The translations under genes and the position numbers were made by a program. The notes beneath the pieces are model-generated. The model was not told the origin of the DNA. It saw only the letters and a program-made list of their open reading frames with translations, and ran no database searches. From Caminicella sporogenes DSM 14501 (lineage in GTDB: Bacteria > Bacillota > Clostridia > Peptostreptococcales > Caminicellaceae): a stretch of DNA of 64,000 nucleotides. The stretch is taken from positions 1-64,000 of the forward strand of contig NZ_FRAJ01000006.1 in assembly GCF_900142285.1 (NCBI RefSeq), read 5' to 3'. Positions within the stretch are counted from its first letter, which is position 1. Each line of letters starts with the position of its first letter. Positions 11,896-22,472 of this stretch are shown piece after piece.

Positions 11896-13233
11896 TTATT
11901 CTCCTTTTATTTCTTTAATTATTTTATCTATTTTATTTTTTAAATCACTGCTGGATTCTATATCTTGACTTATTTTATCGTAAGCGTGAATTACGGTTGT
12001 GTGATCTCGTCCACCGAAGTTTTCACCTATTTTTGGTAGAGAAAGGTCTGTAAGTTCTCTGCATAAGTACATAGCTATTTGCCTAGGGTAGGTTATACTT
12101 CTTGTTCTTCTTTTAGAATCTAAATCTTCTACTTTAATATTAAAATGTTGAGCAACTATATCTTTTATATATGAAATAGTGATTTGTTTAGGTTTTGAAG
12201 AAGAAATAATATCTTTTAAAGCTTCTTGAGCTAACTCTACAGAGATTTGTTTATTTGCCAAAGATGAATATGCAGAAATTCTTATTAAAGCACCTTCTAA
12301 TTCTCTTATGTTTGATTTTATTTTTTTAGCTATAAAATGTAAAACTTCATTTGGAATGTCTATTTTTTCTAGTTCGGCTTTTTTTCTAAGTATGGCTATT
12401 CTAGTTTCAAAATCAGGAGGTTGTATATCTGTTATTAGACCCCATTCAAATCTAGACCTTAGTCTGTCTTCAAGTGTAGGAATTTCTTTAGGAGGTCTAT
12501 CGCTTGAAATTATTAATTGTTTATTAGCTTCATAAAGGGCATTAAATGTGTGGAAAAATTCTTCTTGAGTTCTCTCTTTACCGGCTATGAATTGAATATC
12601 ATCTATAAGCAGTACATCTACTGTTCTGTATTTATTTCTAAATTCTACATTTTTATCATCTTTAATGGAGTTTATAAGTTCATTTGTAAATTTTTCTGAT
12701 GTAACATAAACTACTTTTGTATTAGGATTTTGGCCAAGTATATAATGACCTATAGCATGCATAAGGTGTGTTTTTCCAAGTCCTACGCCTCCGTATATAA
12801 ATAGCGGATTATATGCTTTTGCAGGAGCTTCAGATACAGCTAGACAAGCTGCATGAGCAAATCTATTACTATTTCCTATAACAAATGTATCAAAAACATA
12901 TTTAGGATTAAGATTTGGGGATTCAAAATAATTATTACTTTCTTTTATTTCATCTTTTTGAGCTAGTTTATTAAAATCTTCACTTCCCGGTACTACAAAT
13001 TTTAATTTAAAATCTTTTGAAGTTACTTGCTTTACAGCATTTTCTATAAGTGTTAAATATCTAGTTTCTAAAATGCCCTTATTGAAGTCATTTGGTACTC
13101 CTAAAATAATTGTGTCACCTTTAATTAAAATAGGTTCTAATGATTTTAACCATGTGTTGTAGCTTACTTGAGTTAATTCAGTTTTTATGACATTTAAAGT
13201 CTTTTCCCAAATTTCTGGAAGGTTAATAGTCAT
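11896..13233 (-). CDS. dnaA: Chromosomal replication initiator protein DnaA
   Basis: AAA+ initiator that binds DnaA boxes and melts oriC. Domain I is residues 1-85. The AAA+ domain has Walker [10 protein letters not shown] near residue 150, Walker [10 protein letters not shown] and the sensor region. The C-terminal DNA-binding domain has the signature [15 protein letters not shown]. 445 aa is a normal length. GGAGG lies upstream of the ATG. It is divergent from rpmH, with the main oriC between them. Confidence 0.98.
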   Translation of the reverse strand: MTINLPEIWEKTLNVIKTELTQVSYNTWLKSLEPILIKGDTIILGVPNDFNKGILETRYLTLIENAVKQVTSKDFKLKFVVPGSEDFNKLAQKDEIKESNNYFESPNLNPKYVFDTFVIGNSNRFAHAACLAVSEAPAKAYNPLFIYGGVGLGKTHLMHAIGHYILGQNPNTKVVYVTSEKFTNELINSIKDDKNVEFRNKYRTVDVLLIDDIQFIAGKERTQEEFFHTFNALYEANKQLIISSDRPPKEIPTLEDRLRSRFEWGLITDIQPPDFETRIAILRKKAELEKIDIPNEVLHFIAKKIKSNIRELEGALIRISAYSSLANKQISVELAQEALKDIISSSKPKQITISYIKDIVAQHFNIKVEDLDSKRRTRSITYPRQIAMYLCRELTDLSLPKIGENFGGRDHTTVIHAYDKISQDIESSSDLKNKIDKIIKEIKGE

Positions 13234-13723
13234 TTTATTAGCCTCCTGTTTAAATAAAAAATATTTTTAATAAGTTATAAACAAAAAATCCACAAAAATT
13301 GTTAATAATCTATAATTATATAAAAAAAATGTAAAACTAAAAATATAAACAGAGTTTATAATAAAATTTGTGGAAAAATTTTTGAAGAAAAAAAATAATA
13401 TAAAATATTAACAAAACAAACAGATGATAAAAAGTATTATTAACAAGTAAAATCAAAGTCAAATCAAGATATTTTTTTAAAATTAAAAGTTATACACAAG
13501 TTTATCCACAATTTGTGAATAATTCACATTATTAAATACAAAAATCCACTTATCAACAGGGTCTAATTAATAATATCAAATATATAAAGATTTTTCAATT
13601 AGAATAGAAAATTATCCACAATTTAAAAAATTGTTAATAAAAATTTCCACATGTAAATGAAATTATTTTTTTATTTTAATTATTAAGAGATTAAATTTAT
13701 TAAGAATACAAAATTTGAAAACC
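13234..13723. other. oriC, main DnaA-box region (dnaA-rpmH intergenic)
   Basis: Non-coding and extremely A/T-rich. DnaA boxes seen: TTATACACA 13490-13498, TTATCCACA 13502-13510, TGTGAATAA 13514-13522 (minus), TTATCAACA 13550-13558, TTATCCACA 13612-13620 and TGTTAATAA 13632-13640 (minus, weak). Weaker matches lie nearer dnaA (around 13276 and 13369). The exact unwinding element cannot be fixed by eye. The surrounding A/T tracts are candidates. Confidence 0.85.
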
Positions 13724-13752
13724 TTGACATTATTGATGTATAAAGGTATAAT
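13724..13752 (+). promoter_or_regulatory. rpmH promoter
   Basis: Perfect consensus: -35 TTGACA (13724-13729), 17-nt spacer, -10 TATAAT (13747-13752), 88 bp before the rpmH start. Confidence 0.88.
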
Positions 13753-13840
13753 TATTTAGCGGACTTTGTACTTATAGAATGAAAGAAAAAAGATTTAATT
13801 ATAAATACATGATGAGTGGTTTTCGAAGGAGGTGTAGGAA

Positions 13841-13975
13841 TTGAAAAGAACTTATCAACCAAAAAAGAGACAAAGAAAAAAAGAGCATGGCTTCAGAAAG
13901 AGAATGAGAACTAAATCAGGAAGAAATGTATTAAAAAGACGTAGAAGAAAAGGTAGAAAGAGATTGACTGCTTAA
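13841..13975 (+). CDS. rpmH: 50S ribosomal protein L34
   Basis: A 44-aa, strongly basic protein starting [20 protein letters not shown] and ending in [12 protein letters not shown], the full L34 signature. The TTG start has AAGGAGGTG 8 nt upstream. It marks the rightward side of oriC and is followed by a terminator-like hairpin before rnpA. Confidence 0.98.
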   Translation: MKRTYQPKKRQRKKEHGFRKRMRTKSGRNVLKRRRRKGRKRLTA

Positions 13976-13984
13976 TTGACTTTT

Positions 13985-14009
13985 AAGGCCGCTAGTAGTG
14001 GCCTTTTTC
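13985..14009 (+). terminator. Intrinsic terminator/attenuator after rpmH
   Basis: Stem AAGGCCGCT / AGTGGCCTT (9 bp with one G-U pair), 3-nt loop, then TTTT. It lies between rpmH and rnpA, which are normally co-transcribed, so it may lower rnpA expression relative to rpmH. Confidence 0.78.
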
Positions 14010-14044
14010 TGTAATTATGGAATTTTTATTGGAGGAAAAGCCCT

Positions 14045-14383
14045 ATGTCAGAAGTAGAAAGGTTAAAAAAAAATATTGATTTTAAAAAGGTTTATAGTAG
14101 GGGTAAATCTTTAGCTGATAAGTATGTAGTTATTTATATGGCAAAGAATAATCTTGATGTTACGAGAGTTGGTTTTACAGCAAGTAAAAAAGTAGGAAAG
14201 AGTGTAGTAAGAAATAGGGCAAGACGTTTAATTAAGGAGAGTTTTAGAAATAATAGTAAAGGAATAAAAAAAGGATATGATTTGGTGTTTATTGCAAGAG
14301 TTTCTATTAAAGATGCTAATTATAAAGATGTAGAAAAGTGTGTGGTTAGATTACTTAAGAGGGCAAATTTAATAAATAGTTAA
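14045..14383 (+). CDS. rnpA: Ribonuclease P protein component
   Basis: Small basic protein that binds the RNase P RNA to process tRNA 5' ends. The family signature [11 protein letters not shown] is present near residue 58, with [15 protein letters not shown] at the N-terminus. 112 aa. GGAGG lies 9 nt before the ATG. Next gene yidD starts 13 bp later. Confidence 0.96.
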   Translation: MSEVERLKKNIDFKKVYSRGKSLADKYVVIYMAKNNLDVTRVGFTASKKVGKSVVRNRARRLIKESFRNNSKGIKKGYDLVFIARVSIKDANYKDVEKCVVRLLKRANLINS

Positions 14384-14396
14384 AAAAGGTGTTAAA

Positions 14397-14606
14397 ATGA
14401 AAGAGATTTTAATATTAATTATAAAGGGTTACAGAAAATATATATCTCCTTTAAAAAGACCAAGTTGTAGATTTTATCCAACATGTTCTCAGTATGCATT
14501 AGATGCTATAAATAAATATGGAGCATTTAAAGGATTAAAATTAGCTTTAATTAGAATATTAAAGTGTCATCCTTTTCATCCAGGTGGATATGACCCTTTG
14601 AAATAA
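14397..14606 (+). CDS. yidD: Membrane protein insertion efficiency factor YidD
   Basis: A 69-aa protein with the complete YidD signature: [20 protein letters not shown], then [12 protein letters not shown] at the C-terminus. It is thought to assist YidC-dependent membrane insertion, and it sits in the standard rnpA-yidD-yidC order. Confidence 0.95.
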   Translation: MKEILILIIKGYRKYISPLKRPSCRFYPTCSQYALDAINKYGAFKGLKLALIRILKCHPFHPGGYDPLK

Positions 14607-14665
14607 TATAAAAAATGAAGAAAAGCTTTTGAGTGTTAACGAAAGATGAGATAGGAGGTAAAATT

Positions 14666-15349
14666 TTGATAGCAAGGACGTTAGGGACACTACTGAATTT
14701 AATATATAACTTAGTAAATAATTATGGAATAGCTATAATATTATTTACAGTGATAGTGAAACTCATATTGTTGCCCCTTACTTTAAATCAGACAAAGCAG
14801 ACTAAAAAGATGCAGAAAATTCAGCCTAAAGTAAAAGAACTTCAGGAAAAATATAAAAATGATAAAGAAAAATTAAATATTAAGATAATGGAACTTTATA
14901 AAGAACATAAAATTAATCCTCTGAGTGGATGTTTGCCGATGCTTATTCAAATACCTATAATTTATGGTTTGTTTGGTGCATTGAGGAAACCTGAGGTATT
15001 CGTTTTCCCAAATAATCCTGAGTTGCTTTCTAAGGCAATTAATGCTCCGTTTTTATGGCTACCTAATCTTGTAAATCCGGATGTATTTTTACTTGGAAAT
15101 TTAAAACTTCCCGGAGTATTGCCTATATTAGCAGCAATTACTACTTATCTGTCAATGAATCAAATGAATACCGGTGAACAGGCTCAGCAGATGAAAGTTA
15201 TGAATACAGTATTACCTCTTATGATTTTATGGTGGGGTATAAGTTTGCCAGCAGGTTTAACATTATATTGGGCAGTAAGTAATATATTCCAGATGGCTCA
15301 ACAGTATTTTTTAACTAAAGGTGTTAAGCTTAAGGAGGAGTCAAATTAA
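14666..15349 (+). CDS. yidC: Membrane protein insertase YidC/Oxa1 family
   Basis: Inserts membrane proteins, alone or with SecYEG. About five hydrophobic segments. The cytoplasmic hairpin (QTKQTKKMQKIQPKVKELQE) and the conserved GCLPMLIQIP stretch are visible. The TTG at 14666 is chosen because GGAGG lies 7 nt before it. A GTG at 14633 has no site. 227 aa, short compared with Bacillus SpoIIIJ. No N-terminal lipobox is present and the first hydrophobic segment begins near residue 5, a common clostridial form. A 1-bp gap separates it from jag. Confidence 0.95.
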   Translation: MIARTLGTLLNLIYNLVNNYGIAIILFTVIVKLILLPLTLNQTKQTKKMQKIQPKVKELQEKYKNDKEKLNIKIMELYKEHKINPLSGCLPMLIQIPIIYGLFGALRKPEVFVFPNNPELLSKAINAPFLWLPNLVNPDVFLLGNLKLPGVLPILAAITTYLSMNQMNTGEQAQQMKVMNTVLPLMILWWGISLPAGLTLYWAVSNIFQMAQQYFLTKGVKLKEESN

Positions 15350-15350
15350 A

Positions 15351-15968
15351 ATGAAGTTTGTAGAAATAACAGACAAGACTATTGCTGAAGCTGTAAGTAA
15401 AGCCCTTGCTGAACTTGGCACTACTAGAGATAGAGTAGAGGTAGAAGTAATTGAAGAACCTAGTAAAGGGTTGTTTGGCTTGTTTGGTTCAAAACCAGCT
15501 AAAGTTAGAGTTACGTTAAAAGAAGACCCGGCTGAAAAGGCAACTCAATTTTTAGAAAATGTATTAAATAAAATGGGAATTTTAGCAAACATTAAAACAA
15601 ATTTAAAGAATGATAATTTATATATTGAAATTGACGGAAAAGATTCTGCGATATTAATAGGAAGACGAGGACAAACTTTAGATGCATTACAGTATTTAGT
15701 GAGTTTAGTTGTAAATAGTGGAAAAGAGGATTATATAAGAGTAATATTAGATACTGAAAATTATAGAAAGAAAAGAGAGCAAACTTTGATTAGATTGGCA
15801 AATAAATTAGCAAATAAAGTTAAGAATTTGAAAAAGGATATTAAACTTGAACCAATGAATCCTTATGAGAGAAGAATTATTCATTCAGCTTTACAAAACA
15901 ATCCTTATGTAGGAACAAAAAGTGAAGGAGAAGAACCTTATAGAAGGGTAGTAATCTTCTTAAAATAA
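15351..15968 (+). CDS. jag: RNA-binding protein Jag (KhpB/EloR)
   Basis: Three-part RNA-binding protein: Jag-N domain (residues 1-50, with SKGLFGLFGSKPAKV), a KH domain with the IGRRGQTLDALQYLVS loop (residues about 100-130) and a C-terminal R3H domain (RRIIHSALQ). It pairs with KhpA in other Firmicutes to control cell-wall elongation. ATG 15351 follows AAGGAGG. It directly follows yidC and ends the rpmH-jag set. Confidence 0.93.
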   Translation: MKFVEITDKTIAEAVSKALAELGTTRDRVEVEVIEEPSKGLFGLFGSKPAKVRVTLKEDPAEKATQFLENVLNKMGILANIKTNLKNDNLYIEIDGKDSAILIGRRGQTLDALQYLVSLVVNSGKEDYIRVILDTENYRKKREQTLIRLANKLANKVKNLKKDIKLEPMNPYERRIIHSALQNNPYVGTKSEGEEPYRRVVIFLK

Positions 15969-15986
15969 ATAAGCAGTCTATTTTAA

Positions 15987-16015
15987 AAGCCCAGTATTTA
16001 TGCTGGGTTTTGTTA
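15987..16015 (+). terminator. Terminator after jag
   Basis: Stem AAGCCCAG / CTGGGTTT (8 bp with one G-U pair) followed by a T-rich tail, 18 bp after the jag stop codon. Confidence 0.75.
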
Positions 16016-16117
16016 TTGTTTTATGATAAAATTGGAATAATAAAAAATGAAATTTGAAATTATAATTATTTTATTAAATATATTATCGGTTGAATATTAC
16101 TTATTGGGGTGATTTAT

Positions 16118-17500
16118 ATGTTTGATGATACTATAGCTGCAATTGCTACAGCACCTGGAGAAGCTGGAATAAGTATAATAAGAATGAGTGGGTCAAAGTC
16201 ATTAGAAATTGTGGATAAAATTTTTGTGCCTAAAAAAAATAAGAGTATTAAAAATTATCCACAGAGAAGGCTTGTATATGGTCATATTATAGATAAAAAT
16301 AAAGATAAAATTATAGATGAAGTTTTAGCTGTATATATGAAAGCACCTTTTACTTATACAAGAGAAGATGTTGTAGAAATCAATTGTCATGGAGGGATAG
16401 TTCCTGTCAGGAATATACTTGATTTAATTTTAAAAAATGGAGCAAGAATGGCAGAACCGGGAGAGTTTACGAAACGTGCTTTTTTAAATGGAAGAATAGA
16501 TTTAGCTCAAGCAGAAGCAGTTATGGATATAATAAGTGCTAAGACTGATAAAGGGTTTGATGTAGCTTTAAATCAGCTTGAGGGTTCTTTATCTAAAAAA
16601 GTTTCAGAAATAAGAGATATAATAGTTGAACTTCTAGCTCATCTTCAAGTTAGTATAGATTATACAGAAGAAGATATTCAAGAAATTACGTACCCTGAAT
16701 TGTTATCTAAATCAGAAATAGTAAGAGATAAGATAAAAAAATTATTAGATACGTCAGAAACTGGAAAGATTATAAGAGAAGGATTAAATACGGTAATAGT
16801 TGGAAAACCAAATGTAGGAAAATCTTCACTGCTCAATGCTTTACTTAGAGAATCACGTGCCATAGTTACAGATATACCTGGTACAACTAGAGATGTAATT
16901 GAAGAATATGTAAGCATAAGGGGAATACCACTTAAAATTGTGGATACTGCAGGTATAAGGGAAACAGAAGATGTTGTGGAAAAAATGGGAGTTGAGAGAA
17001 GTAAAGAATTTTTCAACAAGGCAGATTTAGTTATTTTTATGTTAGATGCTTCTAAAGAGTTGACTAAAGAAGATAGGGAAATCATGGAGCATGTAAAAAA
17101 TAAAAAAGCTATAATATTAATAAATAAAACAGATTTACCTCAAAAAATTAATGAAAATGAGATAAAAGAAATATTACATGATAAAAAAATAATAAAAGTT
17201 TCTATTGCAAAAGAAGTAGGATTAAATGAATTAGAAGAAGAAATTGTTAAAATGGTGTATGGTGGACAAGTTAAATCTAGAGAAATGTCATTAGTTACAA
17301 ATATAAGACATAAAAATGCACTTGAAAAAGCATTAAAAAGTATAGAAGAGTCAATAGAAGCAATAAAACAAGAGCTTTTCTTTGATTTAATAGCGGTTGA
17401 TTTAAATGATTGTTATGAGTATTTGGGAGAGATAACTGGAGATACAGTTGCGGAGAATATTATTGATAATATATTTAAGAATTTCTGTTTAGGTAAATAA
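16118..17500 (+). CDS. mnmE: tRNA uridine-5-carboxymethylaminomethyl(34) synthesis GTPase MnmE
   Basis: Works with MnmG to modify U34 of tRNAs. Folate-binding N-terminal domain, helical domain, and an inserted G domain with [30 protein letters not shown] and NKTD. The C-terminus ends in FCLGK, the catalytic C-x-G-K motif. ATG 16118 lies 6 nt after GGGGTG. The gene contains two perfect DnaA boxes (16210-16218 and 16255-16263). mnmG follows. Confidence 0.97.
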   Translation: MFDDTIAAIATAPGEAGISIIRMSGSKSLEIVDKIFVPKKNKSIKNYPQRRLVYGHIIDKNKDKIIDEVLAVYMKAPFTYTREDVVEINCHGGIVPVRNILDLILKNGARMAEPGEFTKRAFLNGRIDLAQAEAVMDIISAKTDKGFDVALNQLEGSLSKKVSEIRDIIVELLAHLQVSIDYTEEDIQEITYPELLSKSEIVRDKIKKLLDTSETGKIIREGLNTVIVGKPNVGKSSLLNALLRESRAIVTDIPGTTRDVIEEYVSIRGIPLKIVDTAGIRETEDVVEKMGVERSKEFFNKADLVIFMLDASKELTKEDREIMEHVKNKKAIILINKTDLPQKINENEIKEILHDKKIIKVSIAKEVGLNELEEEIVKMVYGGQVKSREMSLVTNIRHKNALEKALKSIEESIEAIKQELFFDLIAVDLNDCYEYLGEITGDTVAENIIDNIFKNFCLGK

Positions 17501-17538
17501 ATACAATTATGATTGATTGTTTGGAGGTTGAAGAAGTT

Positions 17539-19431
17539 ATGGAACGTTTTGAAGCAGGTAGTTATGATGTTATAGTTGTTGGTGCAGGACATGCTGGCTG
17601 TGAGGCTTGTCTTGCAGCTGCAAGAATGGGATGTAAAACATTAGTTTTATCAATTAATCTCGATTCAATAGCAATGATGCCTTGTAATCCATCTATAGGT
17701 GGAACGGGTAAAGGACATCTTGTAAGAGAAATTGATGCGCTTGGTGGAGAAATGGGCTTAAATATTGATAAAGCTTTTATACAAAGTAGAATGCTTAATA
17801 CGGCAAAAGGACCGGCAGTACATTCATTAAGAGCTCAAGCAGATAAACATCTTTATCATATTGAAATGAAAAAAACTTTAGAAAATGAACCGAACCTTGA
17901 TGTGAAACAAGGAGAAGTAATCGAGCTTATAGTTGAAAATGGAAGAGTTAAAGGAGTTGTACTAAAACAAGGTTCGATTTATTATGCTAAGGCTGTAATT
18001 TTAGCTACAGGTACTTATTTAGGTGGAAGAATATTTATTGGACAGACTAGTTATGAAAGTGGTCCTAATGGGTTAGCTCCGTCATTAGAACTTACAAAAC
18101 AGTTAAAAGAATTAGGACTTAGAATTAGAAGATTTAAAACGGGTACACCAGCAAGAGTAGATAGAAAGTCATTAAATTTTGAAAAAATGCAGGAGCAGCC
18201 TGGTGATGAAGAAATAGTACCGTTTTCTTTTATGAACGATTATTTAGAAAGAGAACAAGTATCATGTTGGCTTAGCTATACAAATGAAGAAACTCATAAA
18301 ATTATACATCAAAATCTTCATCGTTCAGCTTTATATGGAGGGAAAATAGAAGGGACAGGTCCAAGATATTGTCCTTCAATAGAAGATAAAATAATAAGAT
18401 TTGCAGATAAGGAAAGACATCAGTTATTTATTGAGCCTGAAGGATTAGATACTAATGAAATGTATGTTCAAGGTATGTCGACAAGTTTGCCTGAAGATGT
18501 TCAAAAAGCATTTTTAAGTACTATACCCGGACTTGAAAATGTAAAAATAATGAGGCCGGCTTATGCAATAGAATACGATTGTATAGACCCTACTCAATTA
18601 AAATTAACTTTAGAGTGTAAAGATATAGAATTTTTATTTTCATGTGGTCAATTTAATGGGTCTTCGGGATATGAAGAAGCTGCTGCACAAGGTTTAATAG
18701 CAGGTATTAATGCTGTATTAAAAATTCAAGGGAAAGAGCCATTTATACTTGACAGGTCTGAAGCTTATATAGGAGTATTAATAGATGACCTTGTTACTAA
18801 AGGGACTAATGAGCCTTACAGGATGATGACTTCAAGAGCAGAATACAGGTTAATTTTAAGACAAGATAATGCAGACCTTAGACTTACAGAAAAAGGGTAC
18901 AAAATAGGATTAGTTACAGAAGAAAGATATAAAAAATATCTTAAAAGAAAAGAAGAAATAGAAAGAGAAATGGAAAGACTTAAAAATACTTATGTAAAGC
19001 CTAGTGAAGTTAATGAATTTTTAGAAAGACATAATAGTTCCAAAATAAATAACAGTATATCTTTATATGATTTATTAAAAAGACCAGAGATTAGTTATGA
19101 TACTATTAAAGAGATAGATGTAAATAGACCTAAAGTTAGAAGAGATGTAGCAAGACAGTGTGATATACAAATTAAATATGAAGGATATATTCAAAAACAA
19201 CTTAAAAAAATAAATCAGTTTAAAAAATTAGAAGGCAAAAAATTATCACCTGATATAGATTACAGTAAAATAGACGGTATAAGATTAGAAGCTAGAGAAA
19301 AACTTAATAAGATAAAGCCACTATCCGTTGGACAGGCATCGAGAATATCAGGAGTTTCACCGGCTGATATTTCAGTACTATTAGTATATTTAGAACAGCA
19401 AAAGAGAAGAAGGGGAGAAGAAAGTGAATAA
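17539..19431 (+). CDS. mnmG: tRNA uridine-5-carboxymethylaminomethyl(34) synthesis enzyme MnmG
   Basis: FAD-dependent partner of MnmE. Rossmann motif GAGHAGCEA at the N-terminus, then the family signatures [17 protein letters not shown] and [11 protein letters not shown]. The ATG at 17539 is used because it follows GGAGG (11 nt) and gives the usual N-terminus. An ATG at 17509 would add ten residues. The end overlaps rsmG by 8 bp, indicating translational coupling. Confidence 0.97.
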   Translation: MERFEAGSYDVIVVGAGHAGCEACLAAARMGCKTLVLSINLDSIAMMPCNPSIGGTGKGHLVREIDALGGEMGLNIDKAFIQSRMLNTAKGPAVHSLRAQADKHLYHIEMKKTLENEPNLDVKQGEVIELIVENGRVKGVVLKQGSIYYAKAVILATGTYLGGRIFIGQTSYESGPNGLAPSLELTKQLKELGLRIRRFKTGTPARVDRKSLNFEKMQEQPGDEEIVPFSFMNDYLEREQVSCWLSYTNEETHKIIHQNLHRSALYGGKIEGTGPRYCPSIEDKIIRFADKERHQLFIEPEGLDTNEMYVQGMSTSLPEDVQKAFLSTIPGLENVKIMRPAYAIEYDCIDPTQLKLTLECKDIEFLFSCGQFNGSSGYEEAAAQGLIAGINAVLKIQGKEPFILDRSEAYIGVLIDDLVTKGTNEPYRMMTSRAEYRLILRQDNADLRLTEKGYKIGLVTEERYKKYLKRKEEIEREMERLKNTYVKPSEVNEFLERHNSSKINNSISLYDLLKRPEISYDTIKEIDVNRPKVRRDVARQCDIQIKYEGYIQKQLKKINQFKKLEGKKLSPDIDYSKIDGIRLEAREKLNKIKPLSVGQASRISGVSPADISVLLVYLEQQKRRRGEESE

Positions 19432-20143
19432 TTTTGATATATTAAAAAAAGGTGGAGAAGAACTTGGATTAGATATTGATGGCAGTATGATAGATAAGTT
19501 TTTAAAATTTAAAGATTTACTTATTGAATATAATAAAAAAATAAATCTTACAGGAATAACTGAAGATGAAGAAGTAATGATAAAGCATTTTCTTGACTCT
19601 CTTTCATGTTTTAGCAGTGGAGTAATAAAGCATGATTCTAAAATTATAGATGTTGGTACGGGTGCAGGATTTCCGGGTGTACCACTTAAAATATATTATG
19701 AGGATTTAAAATTAACACTTTTAGATTCGCTTAATAAGAGAATAAAATATTTAGAAGATGTTTGTAGTAAAATAGGACTTGTTGATGTAAATTTTTTACA
19801 TGGAAGAGCAGAAGATTATGGAAAAAAAGAGGGTTATAGAGAATCATTTGATGTTGCTGTAGCAAGAGCTGTAGCAGATTTAAGTGTGCTTTGTGAGTAC
19901 TGTCTGCCTTTTGTTAAAAAAGGAGGCTTTTTCATAGCTCAAAAAGGACCTGATGTTGAAGAGGAGATAAAAAATTCAAAAAAGGCTATAGAAATACTAG
20001 GTGGAAAATTGATAGATAAAGTGAGTATTAATCTTCCTTTTAGTGATATAACCCATAGTTTGATAATTATAGAAAAAAGAAAATCTACTCCTAAAAAGTA
20101 TCCAAGAAAGGCTGGAATACCTGTTAAAAATCCTATAAGATAA
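19424..20143 (+). CDS. rsmG: 16S rRNA (guanine(527)-N(7))-methyltransferase RsmG
   Basis: SAM-dependent methyltransferase acting on G527 of 16S rRNA. SAM-binding loop [14 protein letters not shown] near residue 77, AEDYG segment, and the later [11 protein letters not shown] motif. GTG start overlaps the end of mnmG. 239 aa, normal length. It is the last gene of the mnmE-mnmG-rsmG operon. Confidence 0.96.
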   Translation: MNNFDILKKGGEELGLDIDGSMIDKFLKFKDLLIEYNKKINLTGITEDEEVMIKHFLDSLSCFSSGVIKHDSKIIDVGTGAGFPGVPLKIYYEDLKLTLLDSLNKRIKYLEDVCSKIGLVDVNFLHGRAEDYGKKEGYRESFDVAVARAVADLSVLCEYCLPFVKKGGFFIAQKGPDVEEEIKNSKKAIEILGGKLIDKVSINLPFSDITHSLIIIEKRKSTPKKYPRKAGIPVKNPIR

Positions 20144-20256
20144 ATTGTTTTACAAAAATATTTAATTAATATTATTTTTTGAAAAAATAAGAAGGAAGTT
20201 AGGCATTTATGAAGAACTAATAATTGATTAGTAGTATTAAAAAGGGGACGTTAGGA

Positions 20257-21060
20257 ATGGAAAACGTTAATATAAATAATAAGGTTTTATATTTGCCAAT
20301 TGATAAAATACTACCCAATCCTTATCAGCCGAGAAAGGACTTTTCAGAAGAAAGTTTAAAGGAGCTTTGTTCATCTATAAAAGCTTATGGAGTTATACAG
20401 CCTATTAGTGTTCGCAAAAAAAATGAAGAAGATTATGAATTAGTTGCTGGCGAGAGAAGATTAAGAGCTTCAAAGTTAGCGGGATTAGATTTGATACCGG
20501 CAATAGTAGTTGAAATGAGTGATGAAGACTCAGCTGTTGTTGCACTGATTGAAAATTTACAAAGAGAAGATTTGAATTTTTTTGAAGAAGCAGAAGGCTA
20601 TTATAAACTAATTAATAATCACGGTTTTACACAGCAGGAACTAGCAGAAAAGGTTGGAAAGAACCAATCTACTATTGCAAATAAATTGAGAATATTGAAA
20701 TTAGAAGATAAAGTTAAAGAAATTATTTTAAATAATAAATTAACTGAAAGACATGCGAGAGCATTATTAAAATTGCCAGATGAACAAACTAGACTTGAGA
20801 TACTTCAAGTTGTTGTCAAAAAGAATTTGAATGTTAAGAAGACAGAAAAATTAATAAAAAATAAGTTAGAAGAGCTTAGTAAACCTCAGCAGCCTGAAAG
20901 AAACCAAACTATAAAAAGTGCGTTAAACTTTAGAATATATTTAAATACTTTAAAAAATGCTTATAATGCTATAGTTAATACAGGTCTTAAAGCTGAATAT
21001 GAACAAATAGACCAAGGAGAGTATATTAAGGTAGTAGTAAAAATACCTAAAAACCAGTAA
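20257..21060 (+). CDS. noc: Nucleoid occlusion protein Noc (ParB family)
   Basis: ParB-like protein with the ParB N-terminal CTP-binding region (NPYQPRKDF, then AGERRLRASK and ENLQREDLNFFEE) and a KorB-like helix-turn-helix (TQQELAEKVGKNQSTIANKLR). Its position between rsmG and parA is the conserved Noc position, while the true ParB lies downstream of parA. ATG 20257 lies 9 nt after AAGGGG. A TTG at 20224 is less likely. Expected role is blocking division over the nucleoid. Cognate binding sites were not recognised in the window. Confidence 0.88.
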   Translation: MENVNINNKVLYLPIDKILPNPYQPRKDFSEESLKELCSSIKAYGVIQPISVRKKNEEDYELVAGERRLRASKLAGLDLIPAIVVEMSDEDSAVVALIENLQREDLNFFEEAEGYYKLINNHGFTQQELAEKVGKNQSTIANKLRILKLEDKVKEIILNNKLTERHARALLKLPDEQTRLEILQVVVKKNLNVKKTEKLIKNKLEELSKPQQPERNQTIKSALNFRIYLNTLKNAYNAIVNTGLKAEYEQIDQGEYIKVVVKIPKNQ

Positions 21061-21065
21061 AGTCG

Positions 21066-21093
21066 AGTCGTAGTAAATACTACGACTTTTTTT
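21066..21093 (+). terminator. Terminator of noc
   Basis: Stem AGTCGTAGTA / TACTACGACT (10 bp, very short loop) followed by seven T residues, 5 bp after the noc stop codon. Confidence 0.88.
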
Positions 21094-21107
21094 GATTTTA
21101 ATAAAAT

Positions 21108-21377
21108 TTAAATTTTTCCTAAAAGAGTCAAAACTCCAATAACTATAAATGCACTTCCAGCTGTAAATTGGATTATATTATGAGATATGTATTTAGTTAT
21201 AAAAGTACTTGCTATTATTCCTAAAAGTACACTTAAAATTAGAGCTAATGAAGCACCAATAAAGACCCCAAAATAAGATTTTGTTTGGGAGGCGAGCATC
21301 ATAGTTTGTATTTGTGTTTTATCACCTAATTCTGCTAAAAAGACTAACCAAAATGAAGTTATAATTATTTTCCACAT
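21108..21377 (-). CDS. Single-repeat TMEM165/GDT1 (UPF0016) family membrane protein
   Basis: An 89-aa, three-helix membrane protein with the family motif E-x-G-D-K-T (AELGDKTQ, residues 15-22). Family members with known function are Mn2+ or Ca2+/H+ exchangers built from two such repeats. This protein has one, so it would have to dimerise or pair with another half. No second half is adjacent. GGAGG lies 6 nt before the ATG. No manganese riboswitch is visible upstream. It runs against the flanking genes, between noc and parA. Confidence 0.82.
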   Translation of the reverse strand: MWKIIITSFWLVFLAELGDKTQIQTMMLASQTKSYFGVFIGASLALILSVLLGIIASTFITKYISHNIIQFTAGSAFIVIGVLTLLGKI

Positions 21378-21698
21378 TAAAAACCTCCTGAAAAGATAAA
21401 ATAATCTAATATTATATTTATTAAAAATAAATAAGAAATATGTATACAGAAAAAATATTTATCTATAAAGTTTGTTTTCTAGAAAAAAATTTTTATATAA
21501 TAATTATTTTGGTGAATTAAAAATTAATTTAAAAAATTTATGTAAAAAAATTTAAATTTAAAATTTATGGTATAAAAAATAATATAAAATATTTTAAGAC
21601 ATTTTATTAAAAATTTCTATATAAATTTAGCAGGAATAAATTATTTTGAAAAAGAAAATATATAATACAGCCCATATATTAAAAGGGGAGTGAAGGAA
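21378..21698. other. A/T-rich intergenic region between GDT1-like gene and parA
   Basis: About 320 bp of nearly pure A/T sequence, containing the starts of two divergent genes. The parA ribosome binding site (AAGGGGAG) is clear. I see no consensus promoter pair, riboswitch or repeat that I can support. Confidence 0.6.
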
Positions 21699-22472
21699 TT
21701 GGGGAAAGCGATAGCTTTATTTAATCAGAAAGGCGGAGTAGGAAAGACAACAACGAATGTTAATCTTAGTGCTTGTATTGCTATAAAAGGGAGAAAAGTT
21801 CTTATAATAGATATTGACCCTCAAGGTAATACAACTAGCGGTTTTGGTATTGATAAAGATAATACAGAATTTAGTATATATGATGCACTTTTAGAAAGTA
21901 TTGACATAAAAAAATGTATATTAAAGACTAATTTTAATAATATATACATAGTTCCATCAAATGTACAATTAGCTGGTGCAGAAATAGAGTTGACAAATAT
22001 AGAAGGAAGAGAATTTAGATTTAAAAAGATTATAGAAGAAATAAAAGATATGTACGATTATATATTTGTCGATTGTCCTCCTTCGTTAGGTCTATTGACT
22101 ATAAATGCTTTAACTGGAGTAGATAGCGTATTAATTCCAATTCAATGCGAATATTATGCATTGGAAGGAGTTAGTCAGTTGATGAATACAATACAGCTTG
22201 TTAAAGAAAATTTAAATCCTAATCTTGAAGTTCAAGGAGTAGTACTTAGTATGTTCGATGGAAGAACAAATTTATCAATACAAGTAGTAGAAGAAGTTAA
22301 AAAATATTTTAGAGGGAAAGTTTATACAACTATCATTCCTAGAAATGTAAGATTAGCAGAAGCACCAAGTCATGGGTTGCCTGTGATAGAATACGATCCG
22401 AGGTCACGAGGTGCACAAGCTTATCTTGAACTTGCAGAAGAATTTTTAGAATTAGAAGAGGAAGTGATATAG
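21699..22472 (+). CDS. parA: Chromosome partitioning ATPase ParA (Soj)
   Basis: Deviant Walker A ATPase: KGGVGKTTT at residues 11-19, Walker B YIFVDCPPSLG, and DPQGN. It works with ParB-parS in origin segregation and, in Bacillus, modulates DnaA. TTG 21699 is chosen because AAGGGGAG lies 8 nt upstream. The GTG at 21690 overlaps that site. Its stop codon abuts the parB start. Confidence 0.95.
   Translation: MGKAIALFNQKGGVGKTTTNVNLSACIAIKGRKVLIIDIDPQGNTTSGFGIDKDNTEFSIYDALLESIDIKKCILKTNFNNIYIVPSNVQLAGAEIELTNIEGREFRFKKIIEEIKDMYDYIFVDCPPSLGLLTINALTGVDSVLIPIQCEYYALEGVSQLMNTIQLVKENLNPNLEVQGVVLSMFDGRTNLSIQVVEEVKKYFRGKVYTTIIPRNVRLAEAPSHGLPVIEYDPRSRGAQAYLELAEEFLELEEEVI

Noticed and set aside
13234-13840. 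CRISPR-like repeats in the oriC gap
   Set aside because: Repeated motifs are 9-bp DnaA boxes in both orientations with irregular spacing, not direct repeats with spacers; no CRISPR array or cas gene was seen anywhere in the window.
20144-21700. Noc-binding sites near noc
   Set aside because: No copy of the Bacillus Noc-site palindrome was found by eye, and the site for this clade may differ.
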